Assembly: GCF_015223065.1 (NCBI RefSeq) | Contig: NZ_JADFBY010000007.1 | Coordinates: 146,606-210,605, forward strand | Direction of reading: 5' to 3' | DNA length: 64,000 bases | Source of the DNA: Mucilaginibacter sp. JRF | GTDB taxonomy: Bacteria > Bacteroidota > Bacteroidia > Sphingobacteriales > Sphingobacteriaceae | Shown: one piece after another, positions 50,549-59,431 of the stretch | Layout of the letters: every line of letters begins with the position of its first letter | Position numbering within the stretch: the first letter of the stretch is position 1 | Program-made: the position numbers and the translations under genes | The notes under the pieces: model-generated | What the model saw: the letters and a program-made list of their open reading frames with translations, nothing else | Told to the model about the DNA's origin: nothing | The model's database searches: none

Positions 50549-52168
50549 CTATTCCCTCCCTTGGGAGGGCAGGGAGGGGTTAAAATGGATTATATTCCTC
50601 AAATAATTATTCATCATATCAATATCCACCACATCGTTTATGTAGCCGATGTACATGTCGGGGCGTACTATGATGGCCTTTTTTTGTTCTTCCCTGATCT
50701 CAAAATGCTCAAATACTCCGAGGTTGTTTTTTGATGGGGGCAGATAGAACAGGTTGATAGCGCCATTATACTTTTGCGTGATCCATTTGGCGAGGGTGAA
50801 AATGTCGATCTCTTTGAATTTGCCCAGCACAAGTAGCGTAAAGCCCGGTTTACTGCACCAGGCATACAGGTCGGTTGGTTGTTGCGAGCGCTCGTCGAAC
50901 ACCTTAATATATGGCAACCTGTCCCCGGCCTTGATAGTTGAAAGCTGACTCAAATGTAAATTGATCCTGCTATCGCGATAGCTGATGTTTGTTTGTGATA
51001 TAATGCGGAATAGCTTTTCCCTCAACGCCGGTTTACTCCATAGGTATTTTACAAGGTGTGGTAATATTGATCTTTTAAAGAACGAGGTCATCCACCCTGT
51101 TGAGGTGATAATGTTAAATGCCCTGTCGGTTGTGTTGAGTAACTGTTTGGCCACGGGCATGCGCTCGGCCTCGTAACTATCCAGTATGGAGGGGGCTATC
51201 TGGTTGTTTATTACGGCGGCAAGTTTCCAGGCCAGGTTGTAGGCATCCTGCAAACCGGTGTTCATGCCCTGCCCACCCACGGGTGAGTGCACATGCGCGG
51301 CATCGCCAATTAAAAAACAACGCTGCTGCCTAAACTGCGTCGCCATACGGTGATGCAGTTTATAAGTAGTGAACCAGTTGCAATGGCTAATACTGATGTT
51401 TTGCGAGGTCACTTTGTTTAGCGTGGGCAAAATATCATCCAGTTGCAGATCGTCGCGGTTTTCAAACTCTTGCGGTATATCGCCAATTATCCGGAAAGCC
51501 CCTGCTTCGGGCAAAGGGAAGAAAGCTGCCAGACCTGCTTTTTCCAGATAAAGCTGAATATGATTATCGGCCACACCATCCAGTTTTACATCGGCTAAAT
51601 AAAACTTGTTGGGATAAGTATCGCCATTAAAGGTAATACCCATTTGCTTGCGCACTGTGCTGCCGGGCCCATCGGCACCGATCAGCCAATCGCAGGTCAG
51701 TGTATGTTCAGCACCATTTTCGCTTACAGTGACGGTGATTTTTTCGCTGTTTTGTTCAGCTTTTATAAGTGAGGTGTTCCAGTAAACGGGGCAGCAGGCG
51801 GTGGTGAGTTCATCAAGCAGCAGGCGTTCGTTTTTACTTTGGGGATAAAAGAGGATGAACGGAAAGCGGGTTTGTTTTTCGCCCACGCCTATAAACGAGA
51901 GTGATGCCAATGCCTCCCCATGCTGATTAAAGGTAATACCCTGTGCTGGTTTCCCTTCATCAAGCGCACGATCCACAATACCCATCTGTCGGTATATTTC
52001 AAGCGAACGGGCTTGTACGGCCAAAGCTTTGGTGTATCGGGTGGGGCCTGCCTTGCTATCAATAATTATAGGCTGAATGCCATAACGCAGTAATTGCGCC
52101 GCCATCATCAACCCCGAAGGGCCTGCCCCAAAAATTAAAACACTGGTATGCTGATGGCCGGCTATCAT
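50549..52168 (-). CDS. FAD-dependent aromatic monooxygenase (PheA/TfdB-like)
   Basis: A 539-residue flavoprotein. It has an FAD Rossmann motif (LIFGAGPSGLMMAAQLLRYG, residues 13-32), the DG motif (CDWLIGADGPGSTVRKQ), and GDAAHVHSPVGGQGMNTGLQD with the GD motif. A thioredoxin-like C-terminal domain follows (FTLLVLGKFKEIDIF). Members hydroxylate phenols or polyketides using NAD(P)H and O2; the substrate here is unknown. The last ten residues (NPSLPSQGRE) are encoded by a spacer repeat. Confidence 0.88.
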   Translation of the reverse strand: MIAGHQHTSVLIFGAGPSGLMMAAQLLRYGIQPIIIDSKAGPTRYTKALAVQARSLEIYRQMGIVDRALDEGKPAQGITFNQHGEALASLSFIGVGEKQTRFPFILFYPQSKNERLLLDELTTACCPVYWNTSLIKAEQNSEKITVTVSENGAEHTLTCDWLIGADGPGSTVRKQMGITFNGDTYPNKFYLADVKLDGVADNHIQLYLEKAGLAAFFPLPEAGAFRIIGDIPQEFENRDDLQLDDILPTLNKVTSQNISISHCNWFTTYKLHHRMATQFRQQRCFLIGDAAHVHSPVGGQGMNTGLQDAYNLAWKLAAVINNQIAPSILDSYEAERMPVAKQLLNTTDRAFNIITSTGWMTSFFKRSILPHLVKYLWSKPALREKLFRIISQTNISYRDSRINLHLSQLSTIKAGDRLPYIKVFDERSQQPTDLYAWCSKPGFTLLVLGKFKEIDIFTLAKWITQKYNGAINLFYLPPSKNNLGVFEHFEIREEQKKAIIVRPDMYIGYINDVVDIDMMNNYLRNIIHFNPSLPSQGRE

Positions 52169-52174
52169 ATCTGC

Positions 52175-52882
52175 TTAACGGAATAACAGGAAAATGGTTG
52201 GTCGTTTATGCAGGTCGGGTGGTTGTTTTTTCCAGTCGGCCAGCGTTTTGGTGGCTATCATTTCATCTGCCGCGGTTATGTTGCAGGCAATGCAGAGTTG
52301 CGTTTTAGGATTACCGCTCTTAAGTATTTCTTCCAGTAGTTGGTTGTTGCGAAAGGGCGTTTCAATAAATAACTGTGTTTGCTTAAAACGTTCGGCCTGC
52401 GCTTCCAGCTCTTTGATGCGTTTGCTGCGCTGCACCTTATCAATAGGTAAATAGCCATGAAAGGTAAAGCTTTGTCCGTTGAAGCCGGATGCCATCAGCG
52501 CCAATAAAATAGAGCTCGGCCCAACCAGCGGAATAACCTTTATGCCTTTTCGATGTGCTTCGGCAACTATCTCGGCACCGGGATCGGCTACGCCGGGGCA
52601 GCCCGCCTCGCTCATCAGGCCAACATCGTTACCGGCTAACAAGCCTTTAAAAAAGTCGTTATTCAGCTTATCGCGATTATGCTTGCCGTAATCATGAATA
52701 ATAAGTTCGCTTTGTGGGGTTTTTAGTCCGGCCTCCTTTAAAAAGCGACGGGCGGTTTTTTCATTCTCCACAATATATTCCTTGATGCTGTTAATGGTAT
52801 CAACAAGGTATGGCGTAAATGATTTGGCCGCGGCATCGTCGGCAAGGGGTACGGGTATTAAATAAAGCGTTCCTGCAGGCAT
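52175..52882 (-). CDS. RsmI-like SAM-dependent methyltransferase (tetrapyrrole methylase fold)
   Basis: A 235-residue protein. The start GTLYLIPVPLADD, the segment GNDVGLMSEAGCPGVADPGAEIV and LVGPSSILLALMASGF match RsmI, which methylates the 2'-O of C1402 in 16S rRNA. It is shorter than RsmI at the C-terminus and differs in the N-terminus (usual TPIGN is PVPLA), so it is probably the second paralogue commonly found in Bacteroidota rather than RsmI itself. It lies 6 nt upstream of the monooxygenase. Confidence 0.82.
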   Translation of the reverse strand: MPAGTLYLIPVPLADDAAAKSFTPYLVDTINSIKEYIVENEKTARRFLKEAGLKTPQSELIIHDYGKHNRDKLNNDFFKGLLAGNDVGLMSEAGCPGVADPGAEIVAEAHRKGIKVIPLVGPSSILLALMASGFNGQSFTFHGYLPIDKVQRSKRIKELEAQAERFKQTQLFIETPFRNNQLLEEILKSGNPKTQLCIACNITAADEMIATKTLADWKKQPPDLHKRPTIFLLFR

Positions 52883-52927
52883 AGTGCAAAAGTGGCTTTT
52901 TTTATTTAGAGTTTTGCCATATACACA

Positions 52928-53521
52928 TCATTGCGCACCGAAGCTGTTTTCGTGCGTATTATCATACCCTATTGAATCGATCTTCCATTTGTCGATAAAA
53001 GTTAGGCTGAATAACATACAGATGTATGGACTAAGCTGATAGCTGATTATCGCTTTCCGGTAGATAGAAGCTATTTGATGTATTTTGCCATTATTCAAGC
53101 GGCTTAAAACTTCTTCGGGCTCAAAGGTGTCTAACACCATATTTATGTCCATCCCGTCAATTTTAATTAACTCACTCGTTGGCTTCATGCCCTCAAGCCT
53201 TGCATCTATCCACTTAAAATATTCACGATGAGTGTTGAGGTAAGCGAGTGTTACATAGCCACTATTATGCAGTTTAGATAAAAATCGCTCAACACCATCC
53301 CAGTCGATAGAAGTCCGAACAGTGCTATCGGGTGGGCCACCTTTAAGCAATCGTGTTGTGTCGACATCGCGCCGATTGAGCTTGTACCATTTCAAAAATC
53401 CCTGTACTGTGGCTAATATTTGCTGTTTGTTTACTTGTGGGTTGGTACTTGGCCTTTGCGCGTAACTGTTGTTAAGGTTAGTTAAGAAAAAGACAATGGT
53501 GATAAGGATGAGCTTTTTCAT
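52928..53521 (-). CDS. Secreted protein, unknown (possible DUF3828 type)
   Basis: A 197-residue protein with a signal peptide (LILITIVFFLTNLNNSYAQ). QQILATVQGFLKWYKLN resembles the start of DUF3828-like domains, but this is a weak match. The rest has many aromatic residues (HREYFKWIDARL, SIYRKAIISYQLSPYICMLF). It lies between an RsmI-like gene and another unknown on the same strand. Confidence 0.55.
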   Translation of the reverse strand: MKKLILITIVFFLTNLNNSYAQRPSTNPQVNKQQILATVQGFLKWYKLNRRDVDTTRLLKGGPPDSTVRTSIDWDGVERFLSKLHNSGYVTLAYLNTHREYFKWIDARLEGMKPTSELIKIDGMDINMVLDTFEPEEVLSRLNNGKIHQIASIYRKAIISYQLSPYICMLFSLTFIDKWKIDSIGYDNTHENSFGAQ

Positions 53522-53535
53522 GATATGCTGATTAT

Positions 53536-54144
53536 TTAATAGGCATCAACCAAACGCACAGCAAACTCGGCCAGATGTATGGCCTTTTGGCCGGATATAG
53601 GTTTGCGGTTGCCGATAATGAGGGTATGATCGGCTACTTCAATAATAAAATCATCTTCACGAATATCCATCACCGCGTTACGGAAATCACGGGTTATACC
53701 GGCAATGGCCTTGGGCTTATCATCAGCCAGTACATAAAAGGTGTTGCTAAAGGCCTTGTCCTCCTTAAAATCTATCTCCAGCGGAAACACCAGTTCAAAA
53801 AGCTTATCGGCAAAGGTTTCGCGCCTTATTTTAACGCGCCCCATATTTTGTTTCAGGTAAGCCAGCGCCCAGGTTTGGTTTTCGCGTTGTTCTGTAATTG
53901 CACCGGTAGCACTTTGGCTTTTGGTACAAACCTCAACAAAGAGTATATAGCAGCGGTCGTTCTCGGTATTGATCACGTAAGAGTTTTTTATCTCGAACGA
54001 CGAATACTGCTTGAAAGCCTCAAAATTGTTCAACTGAAAATCAATATAACCGGTGGGTTCAATATCAAACTCCTGCTTTAGCAAATGGTAAGTATCGCTA
54101 AAGCTGTTGTTGTGTGATCCGGTAATGTCGGTTGTTATATCCAT
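53536..54144 (-). CDS. Conserved hypothetical cytoplasmic protein
   Basis: A 202-residue protein without signal or membrane segments. It has an acidic N-terminal half (HLLKQEFDIEPTGYIDFQLN), then RCYILFVEVCTKSQSATGAI and LVFPLEIDFKEDKAFSNTFYVLADD. The pattern is that of a compact alpha/beta fold; no family recognised. It is 14 nt upstream of the secreted unknown and 27 nt downstream of the aminotransferase. Confidence 0.55.
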   Translation of the reverse strand: MDITTDITGSHNNSFSDTYHLLKQEFDIEPTGYIDFQLNNFEAFKQYSSFEIKNSYVINTENDRCYILFVEVCTKSQSATGAITEQRENQTWALAYLKQNMGRVKIRRETFADKLFELVFPLEIDFKEDKAFSNTFYVLADDKPKAIAGITRDFRNAVMDIREDDFIIEVADHTLIIGNRKPISGQKAIHLAEFAVRLVDAY

Positions 54145-54171
54145 TCAGTTGAACAATTGATCGGGTTATTG

Positions 54172-55431
54172 TTAGCTCAATTTCTCCAAAGCCGCCTTAA
54201 TGCGAGGGATGGTTAACTTAATATCCTCATTGGTAATAGTACCAACCGATGCACGGAACCAGGCCTCATCCTCACCGGTACCAAATGCCGAGAACGGCAC
54301 CAATGCTATACCCGCGTTTGTGATCAGGTAAAAATTAATATCGGTAGCGGTTTCAAGCACCTTGCCTTCGGGCGTGGTTTTGCCTAAGTAATCAACCTTT
54401 ATAGTAAGGTAGATGGCACCCATCGGCTCAATGGCATCCACACTAAAGCCTTCACTTTTTAATTGCTGAAAGCCCTGGTATAAGCTGGTGAGGCTGGCTT
54501 GTACATTACCTTTTATATCGGCAAGGTAAGTATCAACCGCGTTATCATCAGCCAAGAAATGGGCCATGGCAACCTGCTCGGCCTTTGGCGCCCAGGCACC
54601 CATGTGGCCAACAATAGCTTTCATGTTATTTACAATAGCCGCCGGGCCAAAGCCCCAGCCCACACGCACGCCGGTTGCCGCGAAACATTTTGAACCGCCA
54701 TCAACAAATATAGTATAGTCGCGCAGTTCAGGGCGCAGGGTTACCGGGTTGTAGTGTTGGTGTTCGCCAAAGGTTAGTTGCGAGTATATCTGATCGTACA
54801 GAATGTACAACGGTTTTTCGCCTTCGGCACGGGTTTTATTTTCTTCGATCACCATGTCGCATATTTCTTCCAGCGATTCCTTGCTGAAGATGGTACCGGT
54901 AGGATTCAATGGCGAACATAAAGCCAGCAAAGCAGCGCCCTTAATATGCGGACGAAGCTCATCGGCCGTAGGCATAAAATTATTTTCGGGCAGGGTGGCT
55001 ATCATTACTCCGTTGGCGGTAAGCAGATCGCAGTAGTGGTTATTGTTCCATGATGGGGTAGGGAATACTACCTTTTCGCCCGGATTAACAACTGCCAGGT
55101 AAATAGAGTAGATCAGCGGGCGCGAGCCTCCTGAGATAATGATCTCGTTAGCGGCAGCATATTCCAAACCGTAGCGCTCGCTCAAAAATTTTGATACGCT
55201 TTGGCGCAGATCCATCACACCATCAGCAGGCGGATAGTTGGTTTGGTTTTCGTTATAAGCCTCAACAATGCCTTGCTTTAGCTGGGCGGGTATAGGATAT
55301 ATGTTCGAGTCGAAATCGCCAATGGTTAGGTTGGCAATGTTTTCGCCGCGACGTTTTAATTCGTTTATTTCAGCAGCAATTTTAATGATCTCAGATCCGC
55401 GCAGGTTTTGCGCTAATAACGATGCACTCAT
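54172..55431 (-). CDS. PLP-dependent class I/II aminotransferase
   Basis: A 419-residue fold-type I aminotransferase (AspC/AspB-like). Visible are the cofactor region ISGGSRPLIYSIYLAV, the Asn-Pro loop LCSPLNPTGTIFS, the aspartate/tyrosine part ILYDQIYSQLTFG, the PLP lysine in VDGGSKCFAATGVRVGW, and the C-terminal substrate arginine region (FRASVGT). Substrate specificity cannot be told. It is monocistronic or leads the run of unknown genes after it. Confidence 0.9.
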   Translation of the reverse strand: MSASLLAQNLRGSEIIKIAAEINELKRRGENIANLTIGDFDSNIYPIPAQLKQGIVEAYNENQTNYPPADGVMDLRQSVSKFLSERYGLEYAAANEIIISGGSRPLIYSIYLAVVNPGEKVVFPTPSWNNNHYCDLLTANGVMIATLPENNFMPTADELRPHIKGAALLALCSPLNPTGTIFSKESLEEICDMVIEENKTRAEGEKPLYILYDQIYSQLTFGEHQHYNPVTLRPELRDYTIFVDGGSKCFAATGVRVGWGFGPAAIVNNMKAIVGHMGAWAPKAEQVAMAHFLADDNAVDTYLADIKGNVQASLTSLYQGFQQLKSEGFSVDAIEPMGAIYLTIKVDYLGKTTPEGKVLETATDINFYLITNAGIALVPFSAFGTGEDEAWFRASVGTITNEDIKLTIPRIKAALEKLS

Positions 55432-55469
55432 AGTATAATAATTTAGAAACGTGGCAAATATAGGGTAAA

Positions 55470-55507
55470 TAAAAAAGCGGTTGATTATTAGTCAACCGCT
55501 TTTTTTA
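55470..55507 (-). terminator. Terminator of the desaturase gene
   Basis: AAAAGCGGTTGA (55473-55484) pairs with TCAACCGCTTTT (55492-55503). The minus-strand side has a T-run. It lies between the desaturase stop and the aminotransferase start. Confidence 0.85.
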
Positions 55508-55510
55508 TGG

Positions 55511-56248
55511 TTAAGCCGGAACCGGCTTTCGTAGTTTTATTATCCTGACCCAATGCATCAGTTTCATTACGGGGTAAACCGGATCAACCTCAAACCATTT
55601 TGCACCAAAGTTGGCTTTGTTTGGGTGGCGGTGGTGATTGTTCTGGAATAATTCGCCAAGCATCAAAAAGTCAAACGGAGTTGAGTTTTTTGATTTATCA
55701 CCATTATCAAAATTTGAATAACCGTATTTATGACCGCACCAGTTAACGATAGCACCATGTATAGGGCCCATTAAAAAGTGGATAGGCAGCAACAGGAACA
55801 TCCACCACGCGGTAGCGAAGGTGATATAGAACCATGTGTAAAACGCCACAAAAAATAAGCGCGATACAAAGGTTGAGCCCCAGCGGTCAATCAATGTCCA
55901 CTCCGGGCAGTAGCCGTTAAAACGGTGCTCCGGTTCTTTTAAACGCCTTACGTGTTCGCCATAAGTTTTTGAGGTGTAATACATCATCTGGAATACATCT
56001 CTGAAAAAGTGTGGCGAATGCGGATCTTTCTCGGTATCACTATAAGCATGATGCTCACGGTGCATCAAAGCATAAGCGCGCGGATTAAGGAACGATGAAC
56101 CCTGGCATATAAATGTCAGAAAATGGAATATACGCTCATTGATCTTATGCGTGCTGAACATACGATGCGACGCATAGCGATGCAGGTAAAAGGTTTGAAA
56201 GAAAAGCGACAAAAACCAATGCGCTAAAAAGAAAATTAATATATACAC
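55511..56248 (-). CDS. Acyl-CoA/fatty acid desaturase
   Basis: A 245-residue membrane enzyme of the stearoyl-CoA desaturase family. The three histidine boxes are visible: HRYASHRMF, HREHHAYSD and NNHHRHPN. They coordinate the di-iron site that introduces a cis double bond. Hydrophobic segments flank the boxes (FFLAHWFLSLFFQTFYL; TWFYITFATAWWMFLLLPIHFL). It is shorter than animal enzymes but normal for bacterial members. It probably adjusts membrane fluidity. Confidence 0.93.
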   Translation of the reverse strand: MYILIFFLAHWFLSLFFQTFYLHRYASHRMFSTHKINERIFHFLTFICQGSSFLNPRAYALMHREHHAYSDTEKDPHSPHFFRDVFQMMYYTSKTYGEHVRRLKEPEHRFNGYCPEWTLIDRWGSTFVSRLFFVAFYTWFYITFATAWWMFLLLPIHFLMGPIHGAIVNWCGHKYGYSNFDNGDKSKNSTPFDFLMLGELFQNNHHRHPNKANFGAKWFEVDPVYPVMKLMHWVRIIKLRKPVPA

Positions 56249-56289
56249 GTATTGTTATTATGAATGAAAATGAACGGTTTAATACGCCG

Positions 56290-56297
56290 CAAAGTTA
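56290..56297 (-). promoter_or_regulatory. TAnnTTTG promoter box of the desaturase gene
   Basis: On the minus strand TAACTTTG is a perfect -7 box 41 nt before the ATG. No obvious -33 box. Confidence 0.45.
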
Positions 56298-56344
56298 CGG
56301 TTTATATCCGCGTGATTTTTAAATTATTCACTTTTATATTAACA

Positions 56345-56385
56345 GCAAAAAGACCGCTTTATTTTAGCTAAAGCGGTCTTTTTAG
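56345..56385 (-). terminator. Terminator of the four-helix-bundle gene
   Basis: AAAAAGACCGCTTT and AAAGCGGTCTTTTT form a long stem with a T-run on the minus strand. It lies between the stop at 56408 and the desaturase promoter. Confidence 0.85.
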
Positions 56386-56407
56386 GCAATGCTTATAATA
56401 ATTGTGT

Positions 56408-56863
56408 TTATACTGCACTATCGCGCAGGGCTTTTATCTTGTCGTGGCCCTCGTTTACTTTAGCTTGCTGATCGGCTAACACGGCGGCAATATCGTCCGG
56501 GTAAGCGTTTTCGGCAAGGGCGTCACGATATGCTTTTTTTATAGCATCCTCGCCACGTTCACACTCCTGCAAAATACTTTTGCGGTTGTGGCCGGTAAAG
56601 GTGGCCTTTACATCAAGCCAGGTGCGGTGCAGGGTACCGGTAACGGTGTTGCCAATATCCGGCTTTTCGCCCATCAGGGCTACGGCGGCTATAAGCTCCT
56701 GCACATTGGTGCGACTATCCTTTGCAAACAAGGTGAACAGGTTGCGCAGATCCTGGTCGTCGGCGCTCAGTTGTTTGCTTGCATGTTCAAAGCCGTTAAT
56801 ACGGTCGTTGTTTATTTGTATCAGGTCGTTGAGTATCTCAACTGATTTTTCTATAGTTTCCAT
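56408..56863 (-). CDS. PA2169-family four-helix-bundle protein (DUF2383)
   Basis: A 151-residue helical protein of the ferritin-like DUF2383 group: LNDLIQINNDRINGFEHASKQL, LFTLFAKDSRTNVQELIAAVALMGEKPD, CERGEDAIKKAYRDAL and EGHDKIKALRDS. Members are stress-associated in many bacteria. The metal-binding residues of ferritin are not all present, so the function is open. No partner gene is adjacent. Confidence 0.85.
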   Translation of the reverse strand: METIEKSVEILNDLIQINNDRINGFEHASKQLSADDQDLRNLFTLFAKDSRTNVQELIAAVALMGEKPDIGNTVTGTLHRTWLDVKATFTGHNRKSILQECERGEDAIKKAYRDALAENAYPDDIAAVLADQQAKVNEGHDKIKALRDSAV

Positions 56864-56946
56864 AACACTCGTTTTAAAATGTATCGTAATGGTTAATTTA
56901 AATAACCTTTGGCGATATGTTTTGTTTTGAGTATTATGTATTTAGC

Positions 56947-58911
56947 TTAAAATTCAGGGCTAACCTTGTTATCAATATAATCTGATGTCTTGATACTGTC
57001 GCGTGTTTGTTCTTCAACGGCCTTTTTTAGTTTTTGCTGATAGGCATCACTTTTAATATACAGTTGTAATTTTTCGCTGGCTTTTTTCAATTCCTGCTGA
57101 TGTAGCTTTAAGGTAGGGTTGTTTTGGTAGGTATTCATCTTTTGGCTTAGCAAGCGCATTTGGTCTGATTTTACCTTAAAGTTTTTCGACTGATAGGCCT
57201 GGCGCAGGCTATCACTTATGGAGCGCATAGCATCCTGTACATGGCGGAAATTTTCACCGTGATAATAATCACGCATTTTTTGGCTCAGATCGCGCATTTT
57301 TTCCTGCTCCAGCTTTAACTTGGGCGAATTGGTATAGGCAGATAACTCCTTGCTCAGCTTTTCAAGTTGCTTAGCCTGTTTCTCATAAGCCTCAGTGCCC
57401 CATTTTAGTTTCTCCAACTTTTTGCCTTCAACCTCCAGGCTTTTTTCCAGCTTTTTAAATTCCGGACTGTTAAAGTAAACATCCATGTTTTTGCCGAGCG
57501 CTTCCATTTCTTTGTTCAGCTTTTCCATTTCAGGGTTGTTGCTTAGCTTTTCCATTTCAATGCTCAGCTTCTCCTGCCTTTCGGTAAGAGCTTTTAGCTC
57601 TGGGCTGTTGTAGTAAGCTTCCAGCTCATTGCCGTTCTTCTCCAGTTCCTCGCCAATGCGTTTAAATTCCGCGCTTTCGTAAAACTTGCTGATAGCATCG
57701 CCATGTTTGCTTACTTCGGCACTCAGCTTTTCAAGTTCAGGGTCGTCGCTTATGATGACATTTTTGCCGTTTACATGTACCTTTTTACTTTTGGTTACCA
57801 CCGGCTTCTTGGTTTTAACTACACGTTTTTTGGCAGGCACGGTATCGCCTAAAAGTTGCTGTACAAACTCGGGCTTATCAGTATTAAGGGTAAGCGTGTT
57901 GTTCTTTATTTGCGGATTGAACCAGGCTATGCTGCCCAGGCTAAAGGCAAATAGCAGCAGCGCGGCCAGGGTATGCCTTACATTTATGGTTAATTTTTTA
58001 GTTGTCATGATACGTTCTATTCTATTAAGTAATAAGTGTTTTTTGCCGGTTGCAGCCAGCGCTAATTGCAGGGTATTTTGTTTTTGTTGTTCAAGTTTTA
58101 ATAGTGCGCGGGCATAAATAAGTGGTTCGCCGGTTATGGCTACCACCTCATCGTCGCAGCAGTTTTCGCGCTCGGTATTGATATGTCGGTTAATCAGTAT
58201 AGCGAATGGATTATAAAACAGCATCACCCCGATGATCTGCTGGATCATGTTCAACAAATAATCGTTCCGTTTTATATGGGCAAGTTCGTGCAGCAATATG
58301 GCCTCAATTTCGGTGGCTGATAGGTTGGTTGATATACTTACCGGTAATAATATAATAGGTTTTAAATGGCCTATCATGCCCGGTACATCTATCATCTCAC
58401 TAAAAAATACATTCACTTTTTTGCTGAGTTGTAATGAACCGCTTAGTTTGCCAATAGCATTGGTAAAGCCTGTTGCCTTAACCAATGAGCGTTTCACCTG
58501 CACTACATTGCGCCAGGCAAAGCACAGTTTAAGGCTGTTGAACAACAGACCGGCTATATATATTATAGCGATGTAAGGCAAATACTTTTCGAGCGTGTAT
58601 TGGTATTGACGGTATGACTGCTCGGTAACATCCAGATATTTTGGCAGGTAAGGGATAATACCAACGGCTGGTCCGGCGCTTTGCCAGCTGATCTGGCTGG
58701 CCTCGTTGATCAACGTTACCAAAAACCATAGGCTTAGCGTGCCTAATGCCGCAAGGTTTATATTATGTTTTTTGGCTGATGTTAGGCCAGGCAACACTGC
58801 TAACAAAAAACGCAGGGCAAGGTAAACCAATAACCCCTGCCAAAGTGAGTGTATAATGGTTATCCCAAGTATCTGACTGATGTTTTGAACAAGCATTTCC
58901 ATAATGTTCAT
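56947..58911 (-). CDS. M56-family (BlaR1-like) membrane metallopeptidase with a 23-residue repeat array
   Basis: A 654-residue protein. Transmembrane segments flank the zinc peptidase site HELAHIKRND (His208, Glu209, His212) and the later ERENCCDDEV. A further TM (TLAALLLFAFSLGSIAWF) lies near residue 320. BlaR1 normally has a penicillin-binding sensor domain after this. Instead, residues about 409-639 form ten tandem units of 22-24 residues of the type YYNSPELKxLxxxxEKLxxEME, predicted coiled-coil. It lies 3 nt after the BlaI gene and surely forms a regulatory pair with it. The activating signal is unknown. Confidence 0.87.
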   Translation of the reverse strand: MNIMEMLVQNISQILGITIIHSLWQGLLVYLALRFLLAVLPGLTSAKKHNINLAALGTLSLWFLVTLINEASQISWQSAGPAVGIIPYLPKYLDVTEQSYRQYQYTLEKYLPYIAIIYIAGLLFNSLKLCFAWRNVVQVKRSLVKATGFTNAIGKLSGSLQLSKKVNVFFSEMIDVPGMIGHLKPIILLPVSISTNLSATEIEAILLHELAHIKRNDYLLNMIQQIIGVMLFYNPFAILINRHINTERENCCDDEVVAITGEPLIYARALLKLEQQKQNTLQLALAATGKKHLLLNRIERIMTTKKLTINVRHTLAALLLFAFSLGSIAWFNPQIKNNTLTLNTDKPEFVQQLLGDTVPAKKRVVKTKKPVVTKSKKVHVNGKNVIISDDPELEKLSAEVSKHGDAISKFYESAEFKRIGEELEKNGNELEAYYNSPELKALTERQEKLSIEMEKLSNNPEMEKLNKEMEALGKNMDVYFNSPEFKKLEKSLEVEGKKLEKLKWGTEAYEKQAKQLEKLSKELSAYTNSPKLKLEQEKMRDLSQKMRDYYHGENFRHVQDAMRSISDSLRQAYQSKNFKVKSDQMRLLSQKMNTYQNNPTLKLHQQELKKASEKLQLYIKSDAYQQKLKKAVEEQTRDSIKTSDYIDNKVSPEF

Positions 58912-58914
58912 GTT

Positions 58915-59286
58915 TTATTTTTCGAACTGATCGAGGTATTTCTTTATCGCGTCTATTTCTTCCTTTGATGTTTTGTGCTGACCAAGCGCCTGCATTACTA
59001 AATCAGACGCAGAACCCTTAAACACTGTTGCAATAAATTTATTTAAAGCGCTTTTTTGTGCATCCTCTCTGCTGATGGCCGCTTTGTACAAATGTGTTTT
59101 GGATGAAGTATCGCGCGATACCAAACCCTTTTCGTGCATAATCTGCATCAGCTTAAGGGTGGTGGTGTAGCCCGCATCCTTGCTTTTTGAAAGTTCATCG
59201 TGCACATCGCGAACGGTACATTCGCCTTTGGCCCATATCACTTGCAGTATTTCCAGTTCGCTTTCGGTTGGTTTAATATCACTCAT
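58915..59286 (-). CDS. BlaI/MecI/CopY-family repressor
   Basis: A 123-residue winged-helix repressor: LEILQVIWAKGECTVRDVHDELS, YTTTLKLMQIMHEKGLVSRD, and a dimerisation half (ALNKFIATVFKGSASDLVMQAL). BlaI-type repressors are cleaved when the partner M56 peptidase senses its signal. Two symmetrical sites lie directly upstream, so it should repress its own operon. First gene of the pair. Confidence 0.93.
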   Translation of the reverse strand: MSDIKPTESELEILQVIWAKGECTVRDVHDELSKSKDAGYTTTLKLMQIMHEKGLVSRDTSSKTHLYKAAISREDAQKSALNKFIATVFKGSASDLVMQALGQHKTSKEEIDAIKKYLDQFEK

Positions 59287-59295
59287 TTCTTAATC

Positions 59296-59335
59296 TACGA
59301 TTTTCTTCGTACAATTATATACGATAGTTTTCGTA
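59296..59335. promoter_or_regulatory. Twin operator of the BlaI-type repressor
   Basis: TACGA-N6-TCGTA occurs twice, at 59296-59311 and 59320-59335, centres 24 bp apart and 10 to 49 nt before the BlaI ATG. Two dyads upstream of the blaI/mecI gene are typical of this family. Confidence 0.75.
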
Positions 59336-59431
59336 AATACAAATAATAAATTTAATTTTTAATGTAAATGCCTCTTTTATAGTTTTAAAGAGGAGCGATA
59401 TAAGGAGAAGTTTACAAATATCAAGGACTGG

